Origin: Rhodospirillaceae bacterium SYSU D60007
Lineage (GTDB): Bacteria > Pseudomonadota > Alphaproteobacteria > Reyranellales > Reyranellaceae
Direction: 5' to 3'
DNA: 64,000 nucleotides
NCBI GenBank assembly: GCA_003574685.1
Contig: QOCQ01000023.1
Span: 33,142-97,141, forward strand
Below are positions 16,493 to 25,602 of the stretch, one piece after another. The notes below the pieces were generated by a model. That model had not been told where the DNA came from. It saw only the letters and a list, made by a program, of their open reading frames with translations, and ran no database searches. Both the position numbers and the translations under genes were made by a program. How positions within the stretch are numbered: position 1 is the stretch's first letter; every line of letters begins with the position of its first letter.

Positions 16493-18571
16493 ATGGCATA
16501 TGAGGTCAAAGTGAAATTGCGTGCGCCATGGCGCGTCGGTGTCGATGTCGGCGGCACGTTCACGGACCTGGTGGCGCAGGATGCCGATGGACGCATGGTG
16601 GTCGCCAAGGTGCCGTCCGTACCGACGGACCCGAGCCAGGGCGTGCTGGATGCGGTGACCGCCGCCGCCGGCCAGGCAGGGCTCTCTGTCCAGAGCTTCC
16701 TCCAGGGTTGCGACGGGTTCGTCCACGGCTCGACCATCGCCACCAATACGCTGCTCGAAGGCAAGGGGGCGCGGGTCGGCCTGCTGACGACCGAGGGCTT
16801 TCGCGACAGCGTGGAGATCCGTCGCGGGTTGCGCGAGAACCAGTGGGATCATCGCACGCCATTCCCGCCCGTGTTGGTGCCGCGATACCTGCGCCTGCCG
16901 GTGCGCGGCCGCATTGCTGCCGATGGCACCGAAGTCGCGCCGGTCGAGCTCGACGATGTTGCTTCTGCCGTTGATGTCTTCCGCGCGGAAGGGGTCGAAG
17001 CAGTCGCCATCTGCCTGATCAACAGCTTCGCCAATCCCGCACACGAGCGGGCCGTCGCGCAAGCAGTGCGGGCGGCAAACGACGCCTGGCCCCTGTCGGT
17101 CTCCAGCGACGTCATGCCGATCGTTGGCGAGTACGAGCGTGGCTCCACCACGGTCGTGAACGCCTATGTCGCGCCGCGGGTCATACCCTATCTGCGCGCG
17201 CTTGACGCCACTCTCCGGGACCTTGGCCTGCCCGGCGGCCTGCTGCTGGTGCAGAGCAATGGCGGTATTGCTTCCGTGGCACAACTGGAGGGCCGGCCCG
17301 TCAACCTGGCGTTGTCGGGACCGGCCGGCGGCGTCGGGGCCCTGAAGCTGTTCGGCCGTGCGACAGGCAGCACGGATCTGCTCTCGATGGAGATCGGCGG
17401 CACCTCCTGCGACGTGATGCTGATGAGCGACGGGGAGGTGGCGACCACCGACAGCCTCATGGTTGCGGGCTACCACCTTTCGACGCCGGCGACCGACATC
17501 CACACCGTAGGTGCCGGCGGCGGCACGATCGCCGGCGTCGATCGCGGCGGCATGCTGTTTGTCGGCCCGGGGGGTGCTGGTGCCCGACCGGGGCCGGCCT
17601 GCTACGGCTTCGGCAATCCTGAGCCGACGGTGACCGATGCGCTGTTGGTGCTCGGCCGGTTGCGGCCGGGGCCGTATGCCGGCGGTGCCGTGTCCCTGAA
17701 TCTCAACCTGGCGCGCGCCGCCTTGAAGAGCGCTATCGGCGACAAGCTCGGCCTGTCGGAAGAGCAGTCAGCGGTCGGGATCATCCGTCTGCTGGAGCGG
17801 AATTTGCTGAACGCCGTCGAGCGCATTTCGATCGAGCGCGGCATCGATCCGCGCCGCTTCACCCTCCTCGCCGCCGGTGGCGCCGGTCCCATGCACGGGG
17901 CCTCGGTGGGCCGGGCGCTGGGCTGCCGGCGTGTCTATGTGCCGCGCGCTGCCGGCGCCTTTTGCGCCCTGGGCATGCTGCATACCGACGTGCGGCAGGA
18001 CTGGGTGCGCGTATTTGCCGGCGAGATGGAAACCACTTCAGCCGAAACGCTCGCGCAGTCGTTTGACGAAATGGAAGCCGGGGCGCGGCGGATGTTGCAC
18101 GCGGAAGGATTTCCGCCGGCGCGCCAGCGCCTGATGCGCGCACTCGATTTGCGCTACCCCGGTCAGCAATCGTCGCTGCGCGTCGAGATCGAGAGGACCT
18201 TCGACGCCGCTGCCGTGCGCAGCCGGTTTGAAGCACAGCACCAGCGCCTGTTCGGCCATATCCAGCCGGGCGGCCGCATCGTCATCGTCGGGCTGCGGGT
18301 CGCGGGCATCGGCCAGGTCGAGGCGCGCGATCCGCAGACGCCTGCGCCGCGGGCGGGCACGCCGGCGTCGCTCGGCACGCGCCGCACCTACATCGACGAG
18401 GCGTCCGGCTGGATGGACACCCAGGTTTACAAGGGTGTCGATCTTGGCCCCGGCCATCGCGTGGCAGGACCGGCGATCATCGAGGAGATGACCACGACGG
18501 TCTTCGTCGGCGCGGGCGATACGCTTACGGTCGACGCGGCCGGCAATTTCGATATTGCCCTGGCACCATGA
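16493..18571 (+). CDS. hyuA: Hydantoinase/oxoprolinase subunit A (HyuA)
   Basis: This is a 692-residue ATP-dependent cyclic amide hydrolase subunit. The N-terminal actin-like phosphate-binding motif DVGGTFTD is at residues 18-25. The Hydantoinase_A core includes GPAGGVGALKLFGRATG and MEIGGTSCDVMLM, and the C-terminal domain has LDLRYPGQ. The family opens five-membered cyclic amides (5-oxoproline, hydantoins, N-methylhydantoin, acetophenone carboxylation in relatives). A longer frame is open inside the aminotransferase, but ATG 16493, one base after that stop, gives the family start. It works with HyuB just downstream. Confidence 0.9.
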   Translation: MAYEVKVKLRAPWRVGVDVGGTFTDLVAQDADGRMVVAKVPSVPTDPSQGVLDAVTAAAGQAGLSVQSFLQGCDGFVHGSTIATNTLLEGKGARVGLLTTEGFRDSVEIRRGLRENQWDHRTPFPPVLVPRYLRLPVRGRIAADGTEVAPVELDDVASAVDVFRAEGVEAVAICLINSFANPAHERAVAQAVRAANDAWPLSVSSDVMPIVGEYERGSTTVVNAYVAPRVIPYLRALDATLRDLGLPGGLLLVQSNGGIASVAQLEGRPVNLALSGPAGGVGALKLFGRATGSTDLLSMEIGGTSCDVMLMSDGEVATTDSLMVAGYHLSTPATDIHTVGAGGGTIAGVDRGGMLFVGPGGAGARPGPACYGFGNPEPTVTDALLVLGRLRPGPYAGGAVSLNLNLARAALKSAIGDKLGLSEEQSAVGIIRLLERNLLNAVERISIERGIDPRRFTLLAAGGAGPMHGASVGRALGCRRVYVPRAAGAFCALGMLHTDVRQDWVRVFAGEMETTSAETLAQSFDEMEAGARRMLHAEGFPPARQRLMRALDLRYPGQQSSLRVEIERTFDAAAVRSRFEAQHQRLFGHIQPGGRIVIVGLRVAGIGQVEARDPQTPAPRAGTPASLGTRRTYIDEASGWMDTQVYKGVDLGPGHRVAGPAIIEEMTTTVFVGAGDTLTVDAAGNFDIALAP

Positions 18572-18605
18572 GTGAGCAGCACATGCCGTCGAGCGGAGGA
18601 GGTTG

Positions 18606-20348
18606 ATGGCACTCGATCCGATCGCGCTGGCCCTGGTGCAGAACAGGCTGGACCACATCTCCCGCCAGATGGGCTGGGTGATGACGCGCACCGCGCGCAG
18701 TCCGATCTTCAATCAGAGCCACGATTTCTCCTGCTTTCTCACCGACGCCGGAGGCACCCTGATCAGCCAGGCCGATGGAATTCCGATCCATACCGGCGGC
18801 GGTGGCTTCGCGGTGCGTGCCTTGCTCGCCGCGTGGGGTAGCGACATCCATCCGGAAGATGCGTTCCTGCTCAACGATCCCTATGTCGCGGGCGGCAACC
18901 ATTTGCCGGATTGGGTGATCGCACGGCCTGTCTTCGTTGATGGAACCCTGGCCGCGTTCGCATGCAATCGCGCACACCAGTCGGATATCGGCGGCGGCGC
19001 GGCGGGCACCTACAACGCGGAGGCGACCGAAATCTACCATGAGGGTATCCGGCTGCCGCCGCTCAAGCTGATCGAGCGCGGCCGGCTGCGCGAGGATCTC
19101 TGGCAGCTCCTCAAGCTCAACAGCCGAACGCCCGAGGCGCTCGACGGCGACGTCCGCGCCATGATGGGCTCGACCAGGATCGGCGCCGAGCGGCTGAAGG
19201 CGCTGCTCGAGGATTATGGCCTGGCGAACGGGCTTGAGCTGGTCGAGGGCGTGCTGGCACATGCTGACCGCAGTTTCCGTGCCGCATTGGCCGGTCTGCC
19301 GCAGGGCATCTGGCGCGCCGAGGAAAAGACCGACAACGACTGCTTCGATCTTCGCGACGTCTGGATCCGTGTCGCGCTGGACCTGCGCGCTGACGGCCTT
19401 ACCGTCGATTTTACCGGTACCGATCCACAGATCCGCGGCTTCAAGAACAGCTCGATCGCCAACACCTGGTCCGCGGTCTACATGGCACTGGCCTCTTTCT
19501 TTGAGCCCAGCCTGCCGCGCAACGAAGGCACGTTCCGCTGCGTGCGTATCGTGGCACCGGAAGGTACCATCGTGAACGCCCGGCCGCCGGCGCCGATGAC
19601 GATGTGCACGGTCTTCATCGCACACGAGATCGTGCATGCGATCTGGAAGGCCCTGGGCCTGGCCGATCCGTCGCGGGCCTGTGCCGGCTGGGGCAAGAGC
19701 ATCCATAACGGTTCGGCGGGCCGCGTCGGTACCGACCGGCCGTTCGTCGCCTATCACTGGCACTGCATGCCCGGCGGCGGTGCTGTCGATGGCCGTGACG
19801 GCTTCAATCAGATAGGCCATCTGATCGCGCTGGGTGGCCTCACGATTCCCAATGTCGAGGGCTACGAGCAGGCATACCCGCTGCGGATCCTGAGGCACGA
19901 GTTGCGCTGCGATGGCGGCGGCCCGGGCAAGTTCCGTGGCGGAACCGGCGTCGAGTATGAGGTCGATGTACTGGAGCCGGCGGAATACTCGTTCCGCGGC
20001 GAAGGCGTTGGCTATGCCACGGGCTTCGGGGCGCAGGGCGGCCTGGAGGGACAGGTGGGGCACATGAGGCTGGTCCTCAGCGATGGTACCAGCATCGAGC
20101 CGCCCAAGTACCGGGTATGCCGCTACGAGTTACCCCTGCGCGAGTACGCCTCTTCGCCGGGCGGGGGCGGATGGGGTTCGCCGCTGGACCGCGATCCGAT
20201 GGCCGTGTTGCGCGACGTGCGTGACGGTACGGTCAGCCGCCACGCAGCCAGCAACATCTACGGCGTCGTCATTTCGGCTGATGGACGCAGCCTCGACGAC
20301 GCTGCGACCCAACGGCAACGCGCGCTGCTCCGCCAGCCAGGGTCGTGA
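18606..20348 (+). CDS. hyuB: Hydantoinase/oxoprolinase subunit B (HyuB)
   Basis: This is a 580-residue HyuB-family subunit starting MALDPIALALVQNRLDHI. Conserved blocks are the N-terminal SHDFSCFLTD, LNDPYVAGGNHLPDW with its His/Asp metal-type residues, and the glycine-rich C-terminal GGGPGKFRGGTG and SSPGGGGWGSPL. GGAGGAGG lies directly upstream; a TTG codon abuts the ATG and could also initiate. It forms the catalytic complex with HyuA and completes the plus-strand operon, with palindromic repeat DNA right after its stop. Confidence 0.9.
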   Translation: MALDPIALALVQNRLDHISRQMGWVMTRTARSPIFNQSHDFSCFLTDAGGTLISQADGIPIHTGGGGFAVRALLAAWGSDIHPEDAFLLNDPYVAGGNHLPDWVIARPVFVDGTLAAFACNRAHQSDIGGGAAGTYNAEATEIYHEGIRLPPLKLIERGRLREDLWQLLKLNSRTPEALDGDVRAMMGSTRIGAERLKALLEDYGLANGLELVEGVLAHADRSFRAALAGLPQGIWRAEEKTDNDCFDLRDVWIRVALDLRADGLTVDFTGTDPQIRGFKNSSIANTWSAVYMALASFFEPSLPRNEGTFRCVRIVAPEGTIVNARPPAPMTMCTVFIAHEIVHAIWKALGLADPSRACAGWGKSIHNGSAGRVGTDRPFVAYHWHCMPGGGAVDGRDGFNQIGHLIALGGLTIPNVEGYEQAYPLRILRHELRCDGGGPGKFRGGTGVEYEVDVLEPAEYSFRGEGVGYATGFGAQGGLEGQVGHMRLVLSDGTSIEPPKYRVCRYELPLREYASSPGGGGWGSPLDRDPMAVLRDVRDGTVSRHAASNIYGVVISADGRSLDDAATQRQRALLRQPGS

Positions 20349-20660
20349 GCGGTTCCCTGCCGGGAGCGCGCCACTCCAGTGGCGCCTCGCCCGCAGCGGT
20401 GCGGAGGGTGACCAGCGTCGTGTGCGCAAGGCTGCATGATGGCGGCGTTGGCACGCCGCCAGCGCCACTGGAGTGGCGCGCTCCCAGCATCTTTGGAGCG
20501 CCTGACTTCGCCTTGCCCCGGAGGGGGAAGGTGCCCGAAGGGCGGAAGGGGGACGGTGCAACCCCTGCGGCGTCGTGCTGGTTGAGGCATCCCCCTTCCG
20601 GCGCTGCGCGCCACCTTTCCCCTCCGGAAGAAGGGAAACGCCTGGCAGCTTGAATGCGGG
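20349..20660. repeat. Palindromic intergenic repeat cluster
   Basis: No gene lies between hyuB and the convergent deacetylase. A 24-nt perfect inverted repeat (20362-20385 and 20462-20485) has arms that each contain an 18-nt palindrome, GCGCCACTCCAGTGGCGC. It is followed at 20511-20635 by a second repeat element that recurs at 60358-60483. These are probably mosaic palindromic units that also terminate the two convergent transcripts. Confidence 0.75.
20511..20635 (+). repeat. Dispersed repeat, copy 1 of about 125 nt
   Basis: Starts CCTTGCCCCGGAGGGGGAAG and ends with the complementary CCTTTCCCCTCCGG block. The interior shares GGTGCAACNCCTGCGGCG and GAGGCATCCCCCTTCCGGCG with the copy at 60358-60483, in the same orientation. 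The ends can fold back on each other. Confidence 0.75.
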
Positions 20661-21590
20661 CTACGGTGCTGCCTGTTGCCGCCAGGCATCCAGGATTTCA
20701 GCGCCCGTGGCGTTCCACACGCCCGCATACCCTGTGATCTGCGACAAGGCCGCATCGAGCGCCTTGATCCGATGCGGCTGGCCGATGATCCACGGGTGCA
20801 AGGCGATCGACAGGATGCGCCCGCCATGCCGGCCCGCCTCGTCGTAGAGCACGCGGAAGGCTTCGACGACCTGGCTGGTAAACTCGGCGCTGGACTGGTG
20901 GTATTGCCACAGCAGCATGCGGTCGGACCATTCGTGCGTCAGCGGCATGGCGTGGATCGTGCCGCTTTTCGTGTTCAGCGGATAGGGCATGTCGTCGTTG
21001 ATCCAGTCCGCCACATAGGTGACGCCTTCGGCCGCCACCAGATCGAGCGTGTTGTCCGACTCCGAGTGGGCCGGCGAGTGCCAGCCCCGGACTGCTGCGC
21101 CGGAAATCCTGCGCAGGGTGGACAGTGATTCGGTGACAAGTGCCCTCTCGGCCTCAACCGGCAAGCCGCCGACGTGCAGCTTCGCCATGTTGACGCCGCT
21201 GGCCATGACCTCCCAGCGACGATCGGTGACAGCGCGCACCAGCTCGGGATAGCGTTGCGCCACATCGGAATTGAAGGCTGCCGTGGCTCGCAACCCATAC
21301 CGGTCAAGCAGCCGCATCACGCGCCAGACGCCGACGCGATTGCCGTAGTCGCGCAGCGTGTAGTTCCAGTAGTCGGGGTAGCCGCGTTCCATGCCGCCCA
21401 GCACCCGGAACGGCAGATTGGCCATATCGAGCGGAAAAAACTCGAGGTGCACGGTAATCCAGAGCGCGACCCGCGCCCCGTCCGGCCACTGCACCGGCCG
21501 GCGCGTGAACAGCGTTTGGTGGCGATAGCGCTCGTGGTCGAGCCGTTCGCCGCGATAGGGATAATCGAAATAGCTCTCGGGCAGGGGCAT
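20661..21590 (-). CDS. Polysaccharide deacetylase/allantoinase-like hydrolase (copy A)
   Basis: This is a 309-residue NodB-fold protein of the PuuE-like group (carbohydrate esterase 4 superfamily acting on amide bonds). Markers are ALWITVHLEFFPLDM, TLRDYGNRVGVWRVM, the AFNSDVAQRYPEL segment and IALHPWIIGQPHRIKAL with the conserved C-terminal His. The upstream frame extension overlaps the next gene; ATG 21590 shares a base with that gene's TGA (TGATG), so it is the start. Tandem with a paralogue, it may hydrolyse a cyclic ureide or N-acyl compound. Substrate unknown. Confidence 0.8.
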   Translation of the reverse strand: MPLPESYFDYPYRGERLDHERYRHQTLFTRRPVQWPDGARVALWITVHLEFFPLDMANLPFRVLGGMERGYPDYWNYTLRDYGNRVGVWRVMRLLDRYGLRATAAFNSDVAQRYPELVRAVTDRRWEVMASGVNMAKLHVGGLPVEAERALVTESLSTLRRISGAAVRGWHSPAHSESDNTLDLVAAEGVTYVADWINDDMPYPLNTKSGTIHAMPLTHEWSDRMLLWQYHQSSAEFTSQVVEAFRVLYDEAGRHGGRILSIALHPWIIGQPHRIKALDAALSQITGYAGVWNATGAEILDAWRQQAAP

Positions 21591-22504
21591 CACGCGGCCC
21601 TCCGTCTTGCGGCCAGCGCCGCCGCGACCGTGTCGTAGTGGTGCTGATAGTACCAGGCCGCAATCTCGCGGGCCGTCGCCAGCCAGACTCCGTCGTGTGA
21701 CGTGACGTACCGCAGGATCTCGTCCAGCGCCCGGATGCGGTGCGGCTGGCCCACGAGGAAGGGATGCAGCGGCATGCACATGACCATGCCGTTGTCGGCG
21801 CCCTCCGCATAAAGCTGGTCGAACTGGGCCTTGCAGATCTCGGCGTAGCGCTCCGGCGAAGCGTTGCGCATGGTCAGCAGCGGCACGTCGTTGATCTCAA
21901 GCGAATAAGGCACGCTGATCAGCCGGCCGCTCCTGACCCTGAGCGGCGTGGGCTGGTCGTCATGCATGAGATCGAGCGTGTACTGGATGCCGGCTTCGGC
22001 CAGCAGGTCGATGGTTTCGTCGGTATTGGTCAGCGCCGGCGACAGCCAACCGCTCATCTCCTGGCCGGCCTTGTCGCGGATCGTGTCGATCGAGTCACGA
22101 ATGATTCGGATCTGCTGCGCCTCGGACATGCCGTAGAGGTAACGCGTGTTGTAGACGCCGTGGCTAAAGAACTCCCAGCCCAGCTCGTTGCAGGCCTTGA
22201 TGATATCGGGAAAGTGGTCGCACAGGGCCACGTTCAGCGACACGCTGCCGCGCACCCCGTTTCGCGCCATCACGTCGATCATCCGCCAGACGCCGACGCG
22301 ATTGCCGTAGTCGCGATACGAGTAGCCCAGCACATCGGGGAATGGCCGCGGCCAGGGAACGCGGCCGGGACCCAGCGGCGGGTGAAGCTCATAGAACTCG
22401 ATGTTGGGCGCCACCCAGAATGCCAGACGCGCGTCGTTCGGCCATGTAATACGCGGGCGGTCGTGCAGCGGGAAATAGTCGTAGCGATCCGGATCGCTGA
22501 GCAT
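21590..22504 (-). CDS. Polysaccharide deacetylase/allantoinase-like hydrolase (copy B)
   Basis: This 304-residue paralogue of the neighbouring deacetylase is the first gene of the pair. It begins MLSDPDRYDYFPLHDRP, with YRDYGNRVGVWRMIDVMARNG, GWEFFSHGVYN, LSPALTNTDETIDLLAEAG and PLHPFLVGQPHRIRALDE. The last block, with its conserved His, is shared by all three copies in the window. Proteins of this type include metal-independent allantoinases (PuuE), which fits the nitrogen-catabolic surroundings. It is coupled to copy A and divergent from the polyamine-type transporter. Confidence 0.82.
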   Translation of the reverse strand: MLSDPDRYDYFPLHDRPRITWPNDARLAFWVAPNIEFYELHPPLGPGRVPWPRPFPDVLGYSYRDYGNRVGVWRMIDVMARNGVRGSVSLNVALCDHFPDIIKACNELGWEFFSHGVYNTRYLYGMSEAQQIRIIRDSIDTIRDKAGQEMSGWLSPALTNTDETIDLLAEAGIQYTLDLMHDDQPTPLRVRSGRLISVPYSLEINDVPLLTMRNASPERYAEICKAQFDQLYAEGADNGMVMCMPLHPFLVGQPHRIRALDEILRYVTSHDGVWLATAREIAAWYYQHHYDTVAAALAARRRAA

Positions 22505-22670
22505 GCCGGCTTCTCCTCCGCGTCAGCCCATGAGAGGCTGCGGCAACTGTCCACCCGCAGCGCGACCGACGCAATGCGGACCTTCGATCCGGGCAGGGCG
22601 GCTTGACTGGCCACGTCCGCGACGGTGTGCAAGGATCGATGACACAAGTAACCGATACCGGGGGGAATGC
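22505..22670. promoter_or_regulatory. Divergent promoter region, deacetylase pair versus Pot-type operon
   Basis: This 166-base gap must hold promoters for both directions. It ends with GGGGGAA in front of the binding-protein start. I see no clear operator. Confidence 0.35.
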
Positions 22671-23732
22671 ATGCCACTACGCAGGATGAAACGTCGCGAT
22701 GCGCTGATCGGCGCTGGCGCGGCCGCACTGGCCGTCCGTCCGGCATTTGGCCAGGCGGAACCGCAGAGGCCGGGACAGATCGTGGTCAACGCCTCGGGCG
22801 GCTCGATGAACCGGGCCATGCGCAAGGCCTACTTCGACGCTTTCGAAAAAGACACCGGCATCCGGGTAGTGGAAACCTCGCCGGTGGATCTCGGCAAGCT
22901 CAAGGCGATGGTTGCCTCCGGCAATGTCGAGTGGAACCTGACGGAGATCGGCGGGCAGGACGGCGCACTGGTGCAGCGCCTCGGGCTCGTCGACAAGATT
23001 GATCCCAAGGTGGTGGATCGCTCCGGCTATCCCAAGGAAGCGCAGAACGAGTATCTCTTCGCCTCGTCTGTGTACTCCACTGTTCTTGCCTACCGCACCG
23101 ACGCGTTTGCGCCTGGCAAGCAGCCGACGGGCTGGGCCGAGTTCTGGGACGTGAAGCGCTTCCCGGGACCGCGCAGCATGCGCAACCATCCGGTTGACAA
23201 TCTGGAGTTTGCGCTCCTCGCGGATGGCGTTCCCGCCGACAAGCTCTATCCCATCGACATGGACCGGGCCTTCAAGAAGCTCGACGAGATCAAGCCACAC
23301 GTGAATGTGTGGTGGACGACCGGCCAGCAGCCGGCGCAGCTCCTGCTGGACAAGGAAGTCGTTCTGGCCACCGGATGGAACGGCCGCTTCTATGACCTGA
23401 TGAAGAAGGAAGCGCCGATTGCGGTCGAGTGGAAGGAAGGCAGCCTTAAGCAAGGAACGTTCGTGATCCCCAAGGGAGCGAAGGACCCGTACTGGTCCAA
23501 CAAGATGCTCGCCTACATGAGCGATCCGAAACGGCAGGCGATCTATGCCAACGAGCTTGGCTATCCGGGCCTCAACCTGGCCAGCATCAAGTATATCGAT
23601 CCCAAGGCTGCACCACACATGCCGACCCATCCGGACAATTTGCCGAAGCAGTTCTGGCTCAGCGCCGCCTGGTGGGACGAGAACATGGAAAAGAGCCTGG
23701 ATCGCTGGAAGCAGTGGCTGCTCAGGAAGTGA
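22671..23732 (+). CDS. Spermidine/putrescine-type ABC substrate-binding protein
   Basis: This 353-residue PotD-like periplasmic protein has a short leader (MPLRRMKRRDALIGAGAAAL, Tat-like, ending near AFGQA). The mature protein carries IVVNASGGSMNRAMRKAYFDAFEKDTGI-type features (only partly quoted), WNLTEIGGQDG and VWWTTGQQPAQLLLDKEV. ATG 22671 follows GGGGGAA; ATG 22686 is a possible alternative. It heads the operon of importer genes and amine oxidase. Ligands of this family include polyamines, mannopine-like opines and other cationic amines. Confidence 0.88.
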   Translation: MPLRRMKRRDALIGAGAAALAVRPAFGQAEPQRPGQIVVNASGGSMNRAMRKAYFDAFEKDTGIRVVETSPVDLGKLKAMVASGNVEWNLTEIGGQDGALVQRLGLVDKIDPKVVDRSGYPKEAQNEYLFASSVYSTVLAYRTDAFAPGKQPTGWAEFWDVKRFPGPRSMRNHPVDNLEFALLADGVPADKLYPIDMDRAFKKLDEIKPHVNVWWTTGQQPAQLLLDKEVVLATGWNGRFYDLMKKEAPIAVEWKEGSLKQGTFVIPKGAKDPYWSNKMLAYMSDPKRQAIYANELGYPGLNLASIKYIDPKAAPHMPTHPDNLPKQFWLSAAWWDENMEKSLDRWKQWLLRK

Positions 23733-24769
23733 AGGGCGTCGATCTTCGCATCGACAGCGTTGCCAAACACTACGGCCCTGTCGTTGCGCTCGGTGGCGTT
23801 TCGCTGACAGTTGCCGCCGGCGAGTTCCTGACGATCCTCGGCCCCAGCGGCTCGGGCAAGACGACGCTGCTCAAGGTCATCGCCGGATTCGAATATCCGG
23901 ATGCCGGGCATATCGTTGTCGGCGGCGCGGACATCACCGATGTCTCGCCCGCGAAGCGCAACGTCGGCATGGTGTTCCAGAACTACGCGCTGTTTCCTCA
24001 CATGACGGTGGCGCGCAACGTCGGCTTCCCGTTGCAGATGCGTGGGGTGCCGAAGCCGGAACTTCGGGATCGTGTGTTCCGTGCCTTGGCACTGGTGGAA
24101 CTGCAGGGCTATGAGGAGCGTCTACCGGCGCAACTTTCTGGCGGCCAGCAGCAACGCGTGGCGCTGGCGCGGGCCGTCGTCTTTGATCCGACGCTGCTGT
24201 TGCTCGACGAGCCCTTTGGCGCCTTGGATCGCAAGCTGCGCGAATCGATGCAACTGGAGGTCCGCCGCCTGCAGCGCCGGCTTGGCTTGACAACCGTCTT
24301 CATCACGCACGACCAGGAAGAGGCGCTGGTGTTGTCGGACCGCATCGCCGTGATGGATGGCGGGGTTGTTCGGCAGGTTGGTACACCGGACGAGGTCTAC
24401 GAGCGGCCGGCCGACGACTTCGTGGCGGCATTCATCGGCGAGTCCAACCTGCTTGCGGGCCAGGTGGCCGGCCCCGACCGCGTCCTCCTGGACGGCGGTG
24501 CAAGCGTGACCGTGACGGACCTCGATGGTGGCAAGGGCCGTGTCCGCCTGCTGGTGCGACCCGAGAAAATGGTGATTGGCCCGGCCACCAACAGCTTTTC
24601 TGGCACCGTTGTAGAGGCTGTGTATCTCGGTCAGGCGCACAAGCTGCGGGTCAGGGCTGCCGGCGGCATCGAATTGCTGGTGCGCGGGGACCGCCCTATG
24701 GAGGCGGGTGAAGAGGTAACGGTCGGGTTCGCGCCGCAGGATGCCCACGTACTTCGGGGCTCGGCGTGA
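23729..24769 (+). CDS. Spermidine/putrescine-type ABC ATPase (PotA-like)
   Basis: This is a 346-residue ATPase with Walker A GPSGSGKTT, Q-loop MVFQNYALFPHM, signature LSGGQQQRVALARA, Walker B LLLLDEPFGALD and a C-terminal TOBE regulatory domain (RLLVRPEKMVIG). The frame is open upstream inside the binding-protein gene. GTG 23729 overlaps that gene's TGA by four bases and gives the expected N-terminus (KGVDLRIDSVAKHYG), so it is preferred over ATG 23672. Confidence 0.88.
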   Translation: MKGVDLRIDSVAKHYGPVVALGGVSLTVAAGEFLTILGPSGSGKTTLLKVIAGFEYPDAGHIVVGGADITDVSPAKRNVGMVFQNYALFPHMTVARNVGFPLQMRGVPKPELRDRVFRALALVELQGYEERLPAQLSGGQQQRVALARAVVFDPTLLLLDEPFGALDRKLRESMQLEVRRLQRRLGLTTVFITHDQEEALVLSDRIAVMDGGVVRQVGTPDEVYERPADDFVAAFIGESNLLAGQVAGPDRVLLDGGASVTVTDLDGGKGRVRLLVRPEKMVIGPATNSFSGTVVEAVYLGQAHKLRVRAAGGIELLVRGDRPMEAGEEVTVGFAPQDAHVLRGSA

Positions 24770-25602
24770 CCCGCGCCAGGCAGGTGCATCGCCGCGCCGT
24801 GGGCAGCGCGCTCGCCCTGTCGGTGCCGGCCATGATCCTGTTGCTGTTGATCTTTGCCGTTCCCCTGCTGCGGCTGCTGGCGCTGAGCATCGAAGGAGGC
24901 AGTCTCGCCGCCTACGAGAAGGCCCTGGGCAGCGAACTCTACGTGCAGGTGTTCCTGGGTACCTTCAAGATCGCAACCCTGGTCACGCTGCTCACGCTGG
25001 CGATGGGCTATCCGGTCGCCTACCTGATGGCGACCAGCGGCCGCGCATGGCAATTCCTCGGAATCGCTTTCGTGTTGCTGCCGTTCTGGACCTCGATCCT
25101 CGTTCGAACCTATGCCTGGATGGTGCTGTTGGGCCGCAACGGCGTGATCAACCGCACGCTGGTTTCCTGGGGCGTCATCGATACCCCGTTGCCGCTGCTC
25201 AACAACGAAGCCGCCGTGCTGATCGGCATGGTCCATGTCCTGCTGCCGTACATGATCCTGCCCATCTTCAGCGCGGTCAGGAAAGTCGATCCGACTCTCG
25301 TGCTTGCAGCCGAGGGGCTTGGGGCCTCCCGACTGCAGGCCTTCCTGCGGGTGACCTTACCGCTGACCATGAACGGTGTGGTCGCAGGCATCACGCTGGT
25401 CTTCACCCTGTCACTTGGGTTCTTCATCACGCCAGCGCTGCTGGGCGGCGGGCGCGTCGTGATGATCGCCAATCTGATCGAGGAGCAGGTGCGGGAACTG
25501 CTCAACTGGGCTTTCGCCGGCGCCTTGTCGACAATCCTGCTGGTGCTGACCCTGGCGGCATTCTGGGGCATCTCACGTCTGGCGCGAACGAGGCCGGCAT
25601 GA
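24766..25602 (+). CDS. ABC permease, PotB-like
   Basis: This 278-residue inner-membrane permease has about six helices and the EAA loop (AAEGLGASRLQAFLRVTLP) that docks the ATPase. It starts at GTG 24766, overlapping the ATPase stop by four bases (GTGA). LPFWTSILVRTYAWMVLLG is a PotB-type signature. It forms the translocation pore with the next gene product. Confidence 0.9.
   Translation: MTRARQVHRRAVGSALALSVPAMILLLLIFAVPLLRLLALSIEGGSLAAYEKALGSELYVQVFLGTFKIATLVTLLTLAMGYPVAYLMATSGRAWQFLGIAFVLLPFWTSILVRTYAWMVLLGRNGVINRTLVSWGVIDTPLPLLNNEAAVLIGMVHVLLPYMILPIFSAVRKVDPTLVLAAEGLGASRLQAFLRVTLPLTMNGVVAGITLVFTLSLGFFITPALLGGGRVVMIANLIEEQVRELLNWAFAGALSTILLVLTLAAFWGISRLARTRPA

Noticed and set aside
16394..17503. 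Minus-strand frame under hyuA
   Set aside because: Antisense shadow; hyuA domains are unambiguous on the plus strand.
24741..25598. Upstream extension of the PotC-like frame
   Set aside because: Lies entirely within the PotB-like gene in another frame.
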